A stretch of 64,000 nt of DNA from Motilimonas eburnea (GTDB taxonomy: Bacteria > Pseudomonadota > Gammaproteobacteria > Enterobacterales > CBDFNC01): contig NZ_JAIMJB010000004.1 in assembly GCF_021295345.1 (NCBI RefSeq), forward strand, positions 85,242 to 149,241, given 5' to 3'. The notes beneath the pieces were generated by a model. That model saw nothing but the letters and a program-made list of their open reading frames with translations, did no database searches and was not told where the DNA came from. A program made the position numbers and the translations under genes. This document shows, one piece after another, positions 35,294 through 43,982 of this stretch. Position 1 is the first letter of the stretch; each line of letters starts with the position of its first letter.

Positions 35294-35510
35294 ACCACTG
35301 ACCTTTCAATACTGGCTATTTACTTGCCTAGCTAGACCAAGCTACGCCACTTAAACAAACCGCTTCAACACCATGGGCCGACCTAAATCAAAGCTTAATA
35401 AGGTACCGGTTAAAAAATAATCAACAAATCAATTAAAGGTTAACTTTTCAGCTAATCTTATTATTACTTGTCCCATTCAAATGCCTTGATACTTGGTAAT
35501 GGAGCCACTC

Positions 35511-36806
35511 ATGGAAGCCGCCAATTTAGCCCGTGACGAAGCCTTTTCTGTTGATTTAAAGCACGCGTTAATTTGGGTTGCCCGGGCGCTGGATTACGTC
35601 GGCATTGATGATGTCCATCATGGCCACCGAGTGGCCTATATTGCTTATGAAGTGGCCAAAGAAATGGGGTGGGACAAACAGAAACAAGAGTTTTGCTTTT
35701 TGGCCGGGTTGTTGCACGATTGCGGGGTATCAAGATCGGAAGAGCACCTCGCCTTGGTCAGTGAAATGTCACCGAGTATCAGCGAGCGTCATTGTATTGC
35801 TGGTTACCACGCCCTGCGCCAGTGCAGTCTTCTTTCTCGCTTTGCTAATATCGTGCTGTACCATCATAGTCCTTGGTCAGAGCTCATTCACTTCGAACTG
35901 CCTACCTTTGAAAAAGAGGTTTGCGCCTTGATCTTTCTCGCTGATCGGCTCGACTTCATTCGCGCTAGCCACCTGGCCGATGTGGATAGTCATCTCATCA
36001 CATTAAAAAAAGACCAAATGGCAGCTGAGTTAGCGCAGCATAAAGGCAGCTTGTTTAATCCCGTGTTTGTTGATGCCCTCGTCAAGCGCACCGCGAAGGA
36101 TGGCTTTTGGTATTCCATGGTGCCCGAGCACATTGAAAACCTGCCGCACCAGTTTCAAGCCCTTGATTGGTTACAAGTACACTTATCCCTGAATTCATTA
36201 ATCGAGCTAGCGCGCTTTATTGCGTTGATTGTGGATGCAAAAAGTCCGTTTACCTATCAGCACTCCCTAAAAGTGGCGCACCTTGCTGAGCGATTAGCCA
36301 CCAAACTGCACCTGCCAAGTAAAACCTGCAAAATGTTGTATGTAGCAGGCTTAGTCCACGATATTGGCAAACTGCGTACCCCTGACGCGATTTTGCATAA
36401 ACAAGGTAGCTTAAGCCAAGCAGAATATGCTCACATCAAAAAGCACACGGTCGACACCGAAATCGCGCTCTATATGGTGTTTCCAAATTCTAAAATAGGG
36501 GAATGGGCCGCGAATCACCATGAAAGGCTCAATGGTAGCGGTTACCCATACAATAAAAAGGGCAATGAACTGGATTTACCTTCACGCATTATTGCCGTTG
36601 CCGACGTGTTTCAGGCCCTATCCCAAGACAGGCCCTATCGAGGCAAGATGAGTAAGCAACAGATCCAAACCATAATGCAACCTATGATAGACAAGCATTT
36701 ACTGGATAAACACGTTTATCTTTGCCTGTGTCAGCACCTTGACGAATGCTATGCCTTATCGACCTCACAAGAGCAGATAAACGAAGTTGCCGACATTCAT
36801 TGTTAA
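35511..36806 (+). CDS. Double HD-domain protein with C-terminal HD-GYP (c-di-GMP phosphodiesterase type)
   Basis: About 431 residues with two HD domains. The N-terminal one has VHHGHRVAYIAYE, GLLHDCGVS, VLYHHSPW and ADRLDF, so the metal-binding HD and downstream His/Asp are present. The C-terminal one is HD-GYP: HSLKVAHLAERLA, GLVHDIGKLRTPDAIL, HIKKHT, HHERLNGSGYP and DVFQALSQDRPYRG. The canonical HHExxDGxGYP has Asn instead of Asp here. HD-GYP enzymes hydrolyse c-di-GMP to pGpG or GMP. The N-terminal HD may be regulatory or act on another nucleotide. ATG 35511 has GGAG six bases upstream; in-frame starts at 35493 and 35499 have none. Likely active, given an intact HDxGK and GYP. Confidence 0.87.
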   Translation: MEAANLARDEAFSVDLKHALIWVARALDYVGIDDVHHGHRVAYIAYEVAKEMGWDKQKQEFCFLAGLLHDCGVSRSEEHLALVSEMSPSISERHCIAGYHALRQCSLLSRFANIVLYHHSPWSELIHFELPTFEKEVCALIFLADRLDFIRASHLADVDSHLITLKKDQMAAELAQHKGSLFNPVFVDALVKRTAKDGFWYSMVPEHIENLPHQFQALDWLQVHLSLNSLIELARFIALIVDAKSPFTYQHSLKVAHLAERLATKLHLPSKTCKMLYVAGLVHDIGKLRTPDAILHKQGSLSQAEYAHIKKHTVDTEIALYMVFPNSKIGEWAANHHERLNGSGYPYNKKGNELDLPSRIIAVADVFQALSQDRPYRGKMSKQQIQTIMQPMIDKHLLDKHVYLCLCQHLDECYALSTSQEQINEVADIHC

Positions 36807-36947
36807 ATCGTTCATAGGTGATTAAGCCTAGCTCATCAGGCACCAAGGCTTAATTGTTTGTGACAACGAGATAACCCTTTTACTTTCGTTTAGCTGTCGC
36901 TCTATTTCACCTCAAACACCGACTTTGACTTGTTATGTGTTTTGAGT

Positions 36948-37189
36948 TTATTCATATATTGTTGCTGCCTGCAAAGCATCTGCGAACAGCTGCCAACTTG
37001 GTTTTTCAGAGCTGGTTTCCCGATTGAAATTTTTATAAAAGCAATCCGCACTTTCGAGCCATGCAGCAAGGGCACCAAGGAAATCTGAAGTAGATACATT
37101 TTCCCACTTTCCAGCGTCTTCTGAGCTCAACTTTGAATCAGTGATATTAGAGCTTCTTTGCTCTCTATATTCTTATAATCTATTTCCAT
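36948..37189 (-). pseudogene. Frameshifted small acidic protein gene (DUF7660-like)
   Basis: On the minus strand ATG 37189 opens a frame (MEIDYKNIESKEALISLIQS) that hits TGA after 20 codons. The next frame continues SSEDAGKWENVSTSDFLGAL and AAWLESADCFYKNFNRE and ends ...WQLFADALQAATIYE before TAA at 36948. Joined with one extra base near 37129, the two make a continuous ~80-residue acidic protein. The WEN.....L.A...W......Y....W..FAD.L.AA.IYE pattern is one I associate with DUF7660 proteins, a name given from memory. It is not seen in the second copy of the duplicated unit, so it was lost there or gained here. A sequencing error cannot be excluded. Confidence 0.55.
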
Positions 37190-37230
37190 GGCTATACTCG
37201 GTAGGACACATAACATGGTTATAGGGTGCC

Positions 37231-38019
37231 TTATTCTTCCGGCGCTAACGGGTCTCTCGGGTATACTTCCACATCACGGTCACGCAAAAACGCAATGACC
37301 TTATCTCGCCAGTATGCCTTCTCACTTTCACCCACAATATTTTGCTGCTCTAAGGCAGTGATGATTCGAGGTCGATTTTGCAACTTGCTGTTGCCCGTAT
37401 AGTCCACGCCCGCTTCCAGCATCATATACACGATTTGCCACTGGTTGCTTGATGCCGCAAAATCCGCAACCGTTTCACGCTTCCAGTTTCTTAGGTTTAA
37501 ATTGGCTCCCGCTGCCATCAGTATTTTGACATTCTCCAGTCTTGTCGCCACGACAGCATCAAAAATAGGAGTAATTTGAATATTATTCTTTCCGTGGCGT
37601 AGATTTGGATCCCCCCCATAAGCAAGGGCTAAACGCAAAAAGTCACTGTCATTAACCACTGAGCTAACACTCATGACAGATTCACCATATTCAGTGAGCT
37701 GAATATTTGGATCGGCCCCTGCCTCCAGTAACGCTTGATAGCCCTTTTTGTTAAGCGCGGTTAAACTCCAAAGTAAAGGGGTTTCTCCGCCCTTACCCCG
37801 CACATTCACATCAACCCCGCTTGCCAGCATTTTGTTAATGAGCTTTACATCCCCGCGCATGGCAGCCCGTGATAGGGTAATGGCAGATTTATCGCTATAA
37901 GCGTTATCTAAATCTAACCTAATCGCACCTAGGTATTGACCACTGGCACAGCCAAGCAGGCTAACCCAGCACAATATCAGAGTGATTTTTTTTACCCATT
38001 TAAATCGCATTTCCAGCAT
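37231..38019 (-). CDS. Ankyrin-repeat lipoprotein, copy A
   Basis: 262 residues with a lipoprotein signal (KKITLILCWVSLLGC, lipobox LLGC, Cys24). Four or five ankyrin-type repeats follow: ITLSRAAMRGDVKLINKMLA, GETPLLWSLTALNKKGYQAL, ITPIFDAVVATRLENVKILM, and ETVADFAASSNQWQIVYMML. The tail is charged (WRDKVIAFLRDRDVEVYPRD). Destined for a membrane facing the periplasm. 94% identical to copy B downstream on the chromosome, with most differences in residues 106-123. Periplasmic ankyrin lipoproteins commonly protect against, or bind, secreted toxins, but no toxin gene is in this window. No ribosome site stronger than a weak AGGGATG is seen. Confidence 0.85.
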   Translation of the reverse strand: MLEMRFKWVKKITLILCWVSLLGCASGQYLGAIRLDLDNAYSDKSAITLSRAAMRGDVKLINKMLASGVDVNVRGKGGETPLLWSLTALNKKGYQALLEAGADPNIQLTEYGESVMSVSSVVNDSDFLRLALAYGGDPNLRHGKNNIQITPIFDAVVATRLENVKILMAAGANLNLRNWKRETVADFAASSNQWQIVYMMLEAGVDYTGNSKLQNRPRIITALEQQNIVGESEKAYWRDKVIAFLRDRDVEVYPRDPLAPEE

Positions 38020-38190
38020 CCCTGTTTATCCTAAATCAAGCGCAATCTCAGGCGCCATAGCTCCTAGCCTTACGCAGCATGTTCCACGCCATAGAGGTGG
38101 TGTTGTAATAACCTTAAGCCATCCTAACCAAGATAGGCATAAGCGCATAGCAACGAGATAACCCTTTCACTTCGTTTGGCTATCGCTCTA

Positions 38191-38229
38191 TTCTATGGTT
38201 CTATGGTTCTATTGTTCTGGGTTCTATGG
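38191..38229. repeat. Short 8-bp repeat TTCTATGG, imperfect
   Basis: TTCTATGG at 38191, 38199 and 38222, with decayed copies TTCTATTG (38207) and TTCTGGG (38215). It lies just after the stop of ankyrin copy B, at the junction where the ~290 bases of copy A are missing. Confidence 0.7.
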
Positions 38230-38234
38230 TGGCC

Positions 38235-39023
38235 TTATTCTTCCGGCGCTAACGGGTCTCTCGGGTATACTTCCACATCACGGTCACGCAAAAACGCAAT
38301 GACCTTATCTCGCCAGTATGCCTTCTCACTTTCACCCACAATATTTTGCTGCTCTAAGGCAGTGATTATTCTAGGTCGATTTTGCAACTTGCTGTTGCCC
38401 GTATAGTCCACGCCCGCTTCCAGCATCATATACACGATTTGCCACTGGTTGCTCGATGCCGCAAAATCCGCAACCGTTTCACGCTTCCAGTTTCTTAGGT
38501 TTAAATGGGCTCCCGCTGCCATCAGTATCTTTACGTTTTCCAGTCTTGACGCGACGACGGCATCAAAAATGGGGGTGATTTGAATATTATTTTTGCCGTG
38601 GCGTAGATTTGGATTACCCCCATAAGCAAGGGCTAAACGCAAAAAGTCACTGTCATCCATCCTCGCACTGATACTTGTTGCCGAGGTACCATATTCATAA
38701 AGCTGAAGGTTTGGGTCTGCCCCTGCCTCCAGTAACGCTTGATAGCCCGCTTTGTTAAGCGCGGTTAAACTCCAAAGTAAAGGGGTTTCTCCGCCCTTAC
38801 CCCGCACATTCACATCAACGCCGCTTGCCAGCATTTTGTTAATGAGCTTTACATCACCACGCATGGCTGCCCGTGATAGGGTAATGGCAGATTTATCGCT
38901 ATAGGCGTTATCTAAATCCAACCTAATCGCACCTAGGTATTGACCACTGGCACAGCCAAGCAGGCTAACCCAGCACAATATCAGAGTGATTTTTTTTACC
39001 CAGTTAAATCGCATTTCCAGCAT
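38235..39023 (-). CDS. Ankyrin-repeat lipoprotein, copy B
   Basis: 262 residues, same length and layout as copy A: lipobox LLGC, ankyrin repeats, charged tail. Sixteen residues differ, ten of them between residues 106 and 123: copy A reads IQLTEYGESVMSVSSVVN, copy B LQLYEYGTSATSISARMD. The upstream ~135 bases are also nearly identical between copies, so promoter and gene were duplicated together. The stop-proximal 60 bases are identical at nearly every position. The clustered change suggests the variable segment contacts a varying partner, or that the rest is kept uniform by gene conversion; both are inferences. Confidence 0.85.
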   Translation of the reverse strand: MLEMRFNWVKKITLILCWVSLLGCASGQYLGAIRLDLDNAYSDKSAITLSRAAMRGDVKLINKMLASGVDVNVRGKGGETPLLWSLTALNKAGYQALLEAGADPNLQLYEYGTSATSISARMDDSDFLRLALAYGGNPNLRHGKNNIQITPIFDAVVASRLENVKILMAAGAHLNLRNWKRETVADFAASSNQWQIVYMMLEAGVDYTGNSKLQNRPRIITALEQQNIVGESEKAYWRDKVIAFLRDRDVEVYPRDPLAPEE

Positions 39024-39158
39024 CCCTGTTTATCCTAAATCAAACGCAATCTCAGGCGCCATAGCTCCTAGCCTTACGCAGCATACTCCACACCATAGAG
39101 GTGGTGTTGTAATAACCTTACGCCATCCTAACCAAGATAGGCATAAGCGCATAGCAAC

Positions 39159-39439
39159 GAAGGCAACAGGATTACATTTTTGTGACTTATTTTCCGTTGT
39201 AAACTCGCCATAGCAAGTGCTTAAGATAAAAACCACCCAGGATCCCGCGAATATCCCCCATGATGATTGCACCCACCTAGAAACAAAGTAGAATAACGCC
39301 ATTATCGCGATTGATAGGCTAAGTTACTGCGCTGGCAAAACAAAGCATTGATGCTTTACTGCCATCTGCAATGACTTGCACTAATATTTAGCCGACGCAT
39401 TTTGAATCATTATTAACGGGTTATTTAAAGGACATTTTA
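39159..39439. other. Intergenic region upstream of ettA
   Basis: 281 bases between the end of the duplicated module and ettA. No convincing gene; AAAGGA (39429-39434) is the ettA ribosome site. A minus-strand frame that runs from 39302 into the duplicated segment was judged unconvincing. Confidence 0.4.
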
Positions 39440-41104
39440 ATGGCGCAATTTATTTACACCATGAACCGCGTGAGCAAGGTCGTCCCGCCTAAGCGCACGA
39501 TTTTGAAAGACATTTCTTTAAGTTTCTTCCCGGGCGCTAAGATTGGCGTATTGGGTTTAAACGGTGCGGGTAAATCCACTTTATTACGCATCATGGCGGG
39601 CGTGGACACGGAAATTGAGGGTGAAGCGCGCCCTATGCCGGGCATTAAAATTGGTTACTTACCGCAAGAGCCAAAACTAGATTTAGAAAAATCGGTGCGC
39701 GAAGTGGTAGAAGAAGCCGTCGCCGAAGTAAAAAATGCGCTGGTGCGTCTGGATGAAGTGTACAACGAGTATGCTTTAGAAGACGCTGATTTTGACGCCC
39801 TTGCCAAAGAGCAAGGTGAATTAGAAGCCATTATTCAAGCCCATGATGGTCATAACCTAGACAACCAACTTGAGCGCGCCGCCGATGCCCTGCGTTTGCC
39901 TGAGTGGGATGCAAAAGTGAAGCACTTATCAGGTGGTGAACGTCGCCGTGTTGCCATTTGTCGCTTGTTACTTGAAAAGCCAGACATGCTGCTCTTAGAC
40001 GAGCCAACCAACCACTTGGACGCCGAATCTGTTGCTTGGCTTGAGCGCTTCTTACACGATTACGAAGGCACCGTAGTGGCCATTACCCATGACCGTTACT
40101 TCCTTGATAACGTGGCTGGTTGGATCTTAGAGCTTGACCGTGGTGAAGGTATTCCATGGGAAGGTAACTACTCTTCTTGGCTAGAGCAAAAAGATGCCCG
40201 TTTACAACAAGAAGCATCGCAAGAAAAAGCACGTAAGAAGTCGATTGAAAAAGAATTGGAATGGGTTCGCTCCAATGCCAAGGGTCGTCAATCGAAAAGT
40301 AAAGCCCGTATGGCGCGCTTTGAAGAGCTTAATAACCAAGATTTTGCCAAACGTAACGAGACCAACGAGTTATTTATTCCAACGGGTCAGCGTTTGGGCG
40401 ATCAAGTTATCGAAGTAAACAACCTTAAAAAATCATTCAATGGCCGTGTGTTGATTGATGATCTGTCTTTTGCCATTCCTAAGGGAGCCATTGTTGGGAT
40501 TATCGGCCCTAACGGTGCAGGTAAATCGACCCTGTTTAAGATGATCAGCGGCCAAGAGCAGCCCGATTCAGGTGAAATCAAAATTGGTGAAACGGTGCAA
40601 TTGTCGAGTGTGGATCAGTTCCGTGATGCCATGGACGACAGCAAAACCGTGTTCCAAGAAGTCACCGGCGGTGGCGACATGATGCAAGTGGGTAATATCC
40701 AAATTCCTAGCCGTGCGTATGTTAGCCGTTTTAACTTTAAAGGCACCGACCAGCAAAAACGCGTTGGCGAATTATCGGGTGGTGAGCGCGGCCGTTTACA
40801 TCTAGCCAAACTACTGCAAACCGGCGGTAACGTATTGCTACTGGATGAGCCAACCAACGACTTGGATATCGAAACCTTACGTGCTCTGGAAGACGCCCTA
40901 CTGGAATTTGCCGGCTGTGCCATGGTTATTTCCCATGACCGTTGGTTCCTTGACCGTATCGCGACCCACATTATCGACTACCGCGATGAGGGTGAAGTGA
41001 ACTTCTACGAAGGTAACTACACCGAGTACGAAGCTTGGTTGAAAAAGACCTATGGTGCTGCGGCGGCTGAGCCTCACCGCATCAAGTACAAGCGCATTTC
41101 TTAA
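39440..41104 (+). CDS. ettA: Energy-dependent translational throttle protein EttA (ABC-F)
   Basis: 554 residues, the EttA length. N-terminus MAQFIYTMNRVSKVVPPKR, first Walker A GLNGAGKST, signature LSGGERRRVA, Walker B LLLDEPTNHLD, the linker with an arm region, second Walker A GPNGAGKST, signature LSGGERGRLH and LLLDEPTNDLD. No membrane segments, as in all ABC-F proteins. It binds the ribosomal E site and gates the first elongation step according to the ATP/ADP ratio. Single gene, terminated by the hairpin at 41156. Confidence 0.96.
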   Translation: MAQFIYTMNRVSKVVPPKRTILKDISLSFFPGAKIGVLGLNGAGKSTLLRIMAGVDTEIEGEARPMPGIKIGYLPQEPKLDLEKSVREVVEEAVAEVKNALVRLDEVYNEYALEDADFDALAKEQGELEAIIQAHDGHNLDNQLERAADALRLPEWDAKVKHLSGGERRRVAICRLLLEKPDMLLLDEPTNHLDAESVAWLERFLHDYEGTVVAITHDRYFLDNVAGWILELDRGEGIPWEGNYSSWLEQKDARLQQEASQEKARKKSIEKELEWVRSNAKGRQSKSKARMARFEELNNQDFAKRNETNELFIPTGQRLGDQVIEVNNLKKSFNGRVLIDDLSFAIPKGAIVGIIGPNGAGKSTLFKMISGQEQPDSGEIKIGETVQLSSVDQFRDAMDDSKTVFQEVTGGGDMMQVGNIQIPSRAYVSRFNFKGTDQQKRVGELSGGERGRLHLAKLLQTGGNVLLLDEPTNDLDIETLRALEDALLEFAGCAMVISHDRWFLDRIATHIIDYRDEGEVNFYEGNYTEYEAWLKKTYGAAAAEPHRIKYKRIS

Positions 41105-41155
41105 ATCCCCTTAAGCTTGTTTTGAGCTTGCTTAAAGCTCGCTATCTGCTCCACT

Positions 41156-41182
41156 AACGCCCTGCTTGCAGGGCGTTTCTTA
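41156..41182 (+). terminator. Terminator after ettA
   Basis: AACGCCCTGC / GCAGGGCGTT, a 10-bp perfect stem (loop TT or TTGC region), followed by TCTTAT. The U tract is short. Confidence 0.75.
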
Positions 41183-41320
41183 TGTCGTAAAGTCGCACAA
41201 ACCTCACAAGTTAGTTATGCTTAAAAACAGAGTAAGTGATCTCCAACAGAAAACGCGCTAATCTGCGTTTTAAACAGGGGTGCAAACCACTGAGATCAGT
41301 TTAACGACAGGAAATCGAGC

Positions 41321-41686
41321 ATGTCTGAACGTAGAAAGTTTTCCCGCGTGGTCTATCAAGCCAGCGCATCACTCGAAGCAGGTGACCAACATTGGCCAAC
41401 GCAGTTATTAGACCTTTCACTCAAAGGTGCGTTAGTAACAACCCCCACGTCTTGGAATGGGGCGGCAGGTGATGAATATGTTTTGAACTTCACCTTAGGT
41501 GAAAGCAACATTGAGCTAAGTATGGAAGTGACCTTGTGTCATCAACAAGCCGATCATCTTGGCCTAAAAACCACCAGTATCGACATAGAAAGTGCCACTC
41601 ACTTAAAACGTTTGGTTGAACTCAACATGGGTGATGATGAGTTACTGCACCGAGAGCTGGAACAACTCGTTAGTCAGAGTGAATAA
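41321..41686 (+). CDS. Single PilZ-domain c-di-GMP-binding protein
   Basis: 121 residues consisting of one PilZ domain. The N-terminal RxxxR motif is RRKFSR (4-9) and the second motif is DLSLKGAL (D/NxSxxG). PilZ proteins bind c-di-GMP dimers and act as adaptors for motility, secretion or polysaccharide systems; the partner is unknown. ACAGGAAA lies about ten bases upstream of the ATG. Monocistronic, with a terminator hairpin at 41711. Confidence 0.88.
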   Translation: MSERRKFSRVVYQASASLEAGDQHWPTQLLDLSLKGALVTTPTSWNGAAGDEYVLNFTLGESNIELSMEVTLCHQQADHLGLKTTSIDIESATHLKRLVELNMGDDELLHRELEQLVSQSE

Positions 41687-41710
41687 TGTTTAGTGCTTTT
41701 TTATCATCTT

Positions 41711-41734
41711 AGAGGCCTTATTTGGCCTCTTTGC
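41711..41734 (+). terminator. Terminator after the PilZ gene
   Basis: AGAGGCC / GGCCTCT around TTATTT, then TTGCTCTTG; a good stem with a weak T tail. Confidence 0.65.
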
Positions 41735-41861
41735 TCTTGTCTTGTTTATTTCGTTCATATCCCTTCTTCGATCACAGCCTTGCCATAAAAAATCACTCGT
41801 TAGCAACTATACTGTTACTTTATTAGTAGTTATTTTTCTTTAAAAAACGTAAGGATACGCA

Positions 41862-43769
41862 ATGGACGAGCACATAACGGGCATGCTGGCACTGATAGGT
41901 GTGTTATCTTTACTATGCCAATGGGTTGGCTGGCGCTTACGTTTACCTGCTATCTTACCCCTGCTGTTGTGCGGTCTGCTGCTGGGGCCGGGTTTAGATA
42001 TCCTCAATCCGGATCAGCTGTTTGGCGATCTGCTGTTTCCTATTATCTCCCTTGGCGTGGCCGTGATCTTGTTCGAAGGCGCCCTGACCCTTAATTTTAA
42101 AGAGATCCGAGAGCATGGCCGCATGGTCACTCACCTTGTCTCTATCGGTATGCTGATCACTTGGGCTTGCGTTTCCCCTGCTGCGTACTTCTTACTCGGT
42201 TTTGATTGGACCATCGCGTTATTGTTCGGCTCTTTAGTCGTGGTGACAGGGCCTACGGTGATTGTGCCCATGCTGCGCTCAGTCAAGCCTAAATCTAATC
42301 TTGCCAGCATTTTGCGTTGGGAGGGGATCATTATCGATCCCATTGGCGCTTTGTTAGCGGTACTGGTGTTTGAGTTTATTACGGTCACTGCCGATCCCAC
42401 CACCTATATTTTAACTTCGTTGAGCATGACATTACTGGTTGGGCTGGGGTTAGGCTGCGCTGGCGGTTACGGGATTGGGATTGCTATTCGTAACAACTTA
42501 TTCCCCCATTATTTACGCAATACCGCCGTGCTTACCATCATGCTCGGCATTTTTGTTGCCTCCAACCTGTTACAAGAAGAGTCAGGCTTGCTCACTGTTA
42601 CTGTGATGGGGATTTGGCTAGCCAATATGCGCGGGGTCGATATTGAGGATATTCTAGAGTTTAAAGAAACTCTGACGGTTTTGCTGATTTCAGCCTTGTT
42701 TATACTATTAGCGGCCAGACTCGACTCCCAAGCCATGCTCAGCCTCGGCTGGTCTGGCATCGGTGTGCTGATGGTGGTGATGTTGCTCGCCAGACCCCTG
42801 AGCGTCTGGATCTCAGGGATTGGTACCAACTTAAGCCGGGCGGACAAGTGGTTTCTTAGCTGGCTTGCCCCGCGAGGTATCGTCGCTGCGGCCATCTCTT
42901 CTCTATTCGCCATTAAATTAGAGCAACTGAATGTCAAAGGCTCTGAGATGATCGTGCCCTTGGTATTTTTGATCATCATAGGTACGGTGATTATCCAAAG
43001 TCTAACAGCAGGTAGATGGGCCAAGCTACTTGGCGTAAAAGCAGGCTCGCCCCAAGGTTTATTGATGTTTGGCGCCTCTAAGTTCGCGCGCGATCTGGCC
43101 GTGATTTTGCAATCAAAACAGATTCCCGTGTTACTCGCCGACACCAACTACGACAGTATCCGCTTAGCCAGAATGCAAAATTTACCTGTCTATTTTGGTA
43201 ACCCCGCCTCGGAGCACGCCAGTAATTATTTAGACATGAGCGGCATTGGCAGGGTGTTAGTCATGTCCCCATACCGACAGCTAAACCCGTTAGTCAGCTT
43301 TCACTATCAAGATTTACTGGGCAAAGATAAAGTCTATGGGCTCAATAACCCCGATGCGACCAGCGCTAGGCATCAATTGTCTGAGTCTTACTTAAAGCGC
43401 CTTTGCTTGTTTGGCGAAAGTGTCACCTATGGCAAAATCGCCAGCTTAATGGCGCAGGGAGCACAATTAAAGCTCACTAACATTACCGACAGCTTTACCT
43501 TTGAGCACTTCAAAAAACGCTATGGTGATACCGCCATTCCCTTGGTGTATATCACTAAACAAAACAAGTTAAAGATACTGTCGGCAACCGAAAGTCATCA
43601 GCCCCCTAATGGGGTAGAATTGATCAGCTTATTGCCCATTGACGCTCAAGAGCATGCCATTTTACAAAGGGCAAAGGAAGAAGCGGCTGAAAGAGAGCTC
43701 AAGCAAGATCCCACGGCATCTCCTAACAACTCAGATATAGCCCCTAAACCATCACAGGATAATGCTTAA
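41862..43769 (+). CDS. CPA1-type cation:proton antiporter with C-terminal RCK (TrkA-N) domain
   Basis: 635 residues. Twelve or so membrane helices (~1-395) with the NhaP-type segments GVAVILFEGALTLNF, VVTGPTVIVPMLRS and EGIIIDPIGALLAV, the last carrying the Asp expected for ion exchange. A cytosolic nucleotide-binding domain follows (~400-540, LMFGASKFARDLAVIL then VLLADTN and the Rossmann-like continuation), which normally gates the transporter in response to NAD(H) or ATP. The C-terminus (~605-635) is a Lys/Glu/Pro-rich tail. It exchanges Na+ or K+ for H+ across the inner membrane. Monocistronic. Confidence 0.88.
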   Translation: MDEHITGMLALIGVLSLLCQWVGWRLRLPAILPLLLCGLLLGPGLDILNPDQLFGDLLFPIISLGVAVILFEGALTLNFKEIREHGRMVTHLVSIGMLITWACVSPAAYFLLGFDWTIALLFGSLVVVTGPTVIVPMLRSVKPKSNLASILRWEGIIIDPIGALLAVLVFEFITVTADPTTYILTSLSMTLLVGLGLGCAGGYGIGIAIRNNLFPHYLRNTAVLTIMLGIFVASNLLQEESGLLTVTVMGIWLANMRGVDIEDILEFKETLTVLLISALFILLAARLDSQAMLSLGWSGIGVLMVVMLLARPLSVWISGIGTNLSRADKWFLSWLAPRGIVAAAISSLFAIKLEQLNVKGSEMIVPLVFLIIIGTVIIQSLTAGRWAKLLGVKAGSPQGLLMFGASKFARDLAVILQSKQIPVLLADTNYDSIRLARMQNLPVYFGNPASEHASNYLDMSGIGRVLVMSPYRQLNPLVSFHYQDLLGKDKVYGLNNPDATSARHQLSESYLKRLCLFGESVTYGKIASLMAQGAQLKLTNITDSFTFEHFKKRYGDTAIPLVYITKQNKLKILSATESHQPPNGVELISLLPIDAQEHAILQRAKEEAAERELKQDPTASPNNSDIAPKPSQDNA

Positions 43770-43849
43770 TCGCAGCATTCGACTCATCGGTAGGTGAAAG
43801 CTGAACGAATACCATCAACATTTGGAGTGACGGTAAAGCAGTAACGTCA

Positions 43850-43876
43850 GAGGAATGGGTCATTCCTCCCCCTTTT
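43850..43876 (+). terminator. Possible terminator after the antiporter gene
   Basis: GAGGAATG / CATTCCTC with loop GGT, then CCCCTTTTCT. It lies 80 bases past the stop codon, so it is a plausible but modest terminator. Confidence 0.5.
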
Positions 43877-43982
43877 CTAATCCAATCACAGTTCAATTTC
43901 GTAGAATCGTTCATTGAATAGAGGAATCTCACGGGGACTGTTCGGGCACAAGAGCAGCCTAAAGGGATAAAGGAGTAACAGG

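Larger units (their letters stand above)
36862..39158. repeat. Tandem duplication of the ankyrin lipoprotein module
   Basis: Copy A runs from the edge sequence ACGAGATAACCCTTT (36866 onward) through the pseudogene and ankyrin gene A to its upstream region (38020-38147). The same edge sequence recurs at 38154, starting copy B, which ends in the matching upstream region at 39024-39158. Copy B lacks the ~290 bases holding the frameshifted gene. Gene-to-gene spacing is 1004 bases. Confidence 0.8.

Noticed and set aside
39030..39302. A 90-codon minus-strand frame upstream of ankyrin copy B
   Set aside because: It starts with a plausible ATG and hydrophobic stretch but runs into the duplicated non-coding segment, which suggests a chance frame. 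A homology search would decide.
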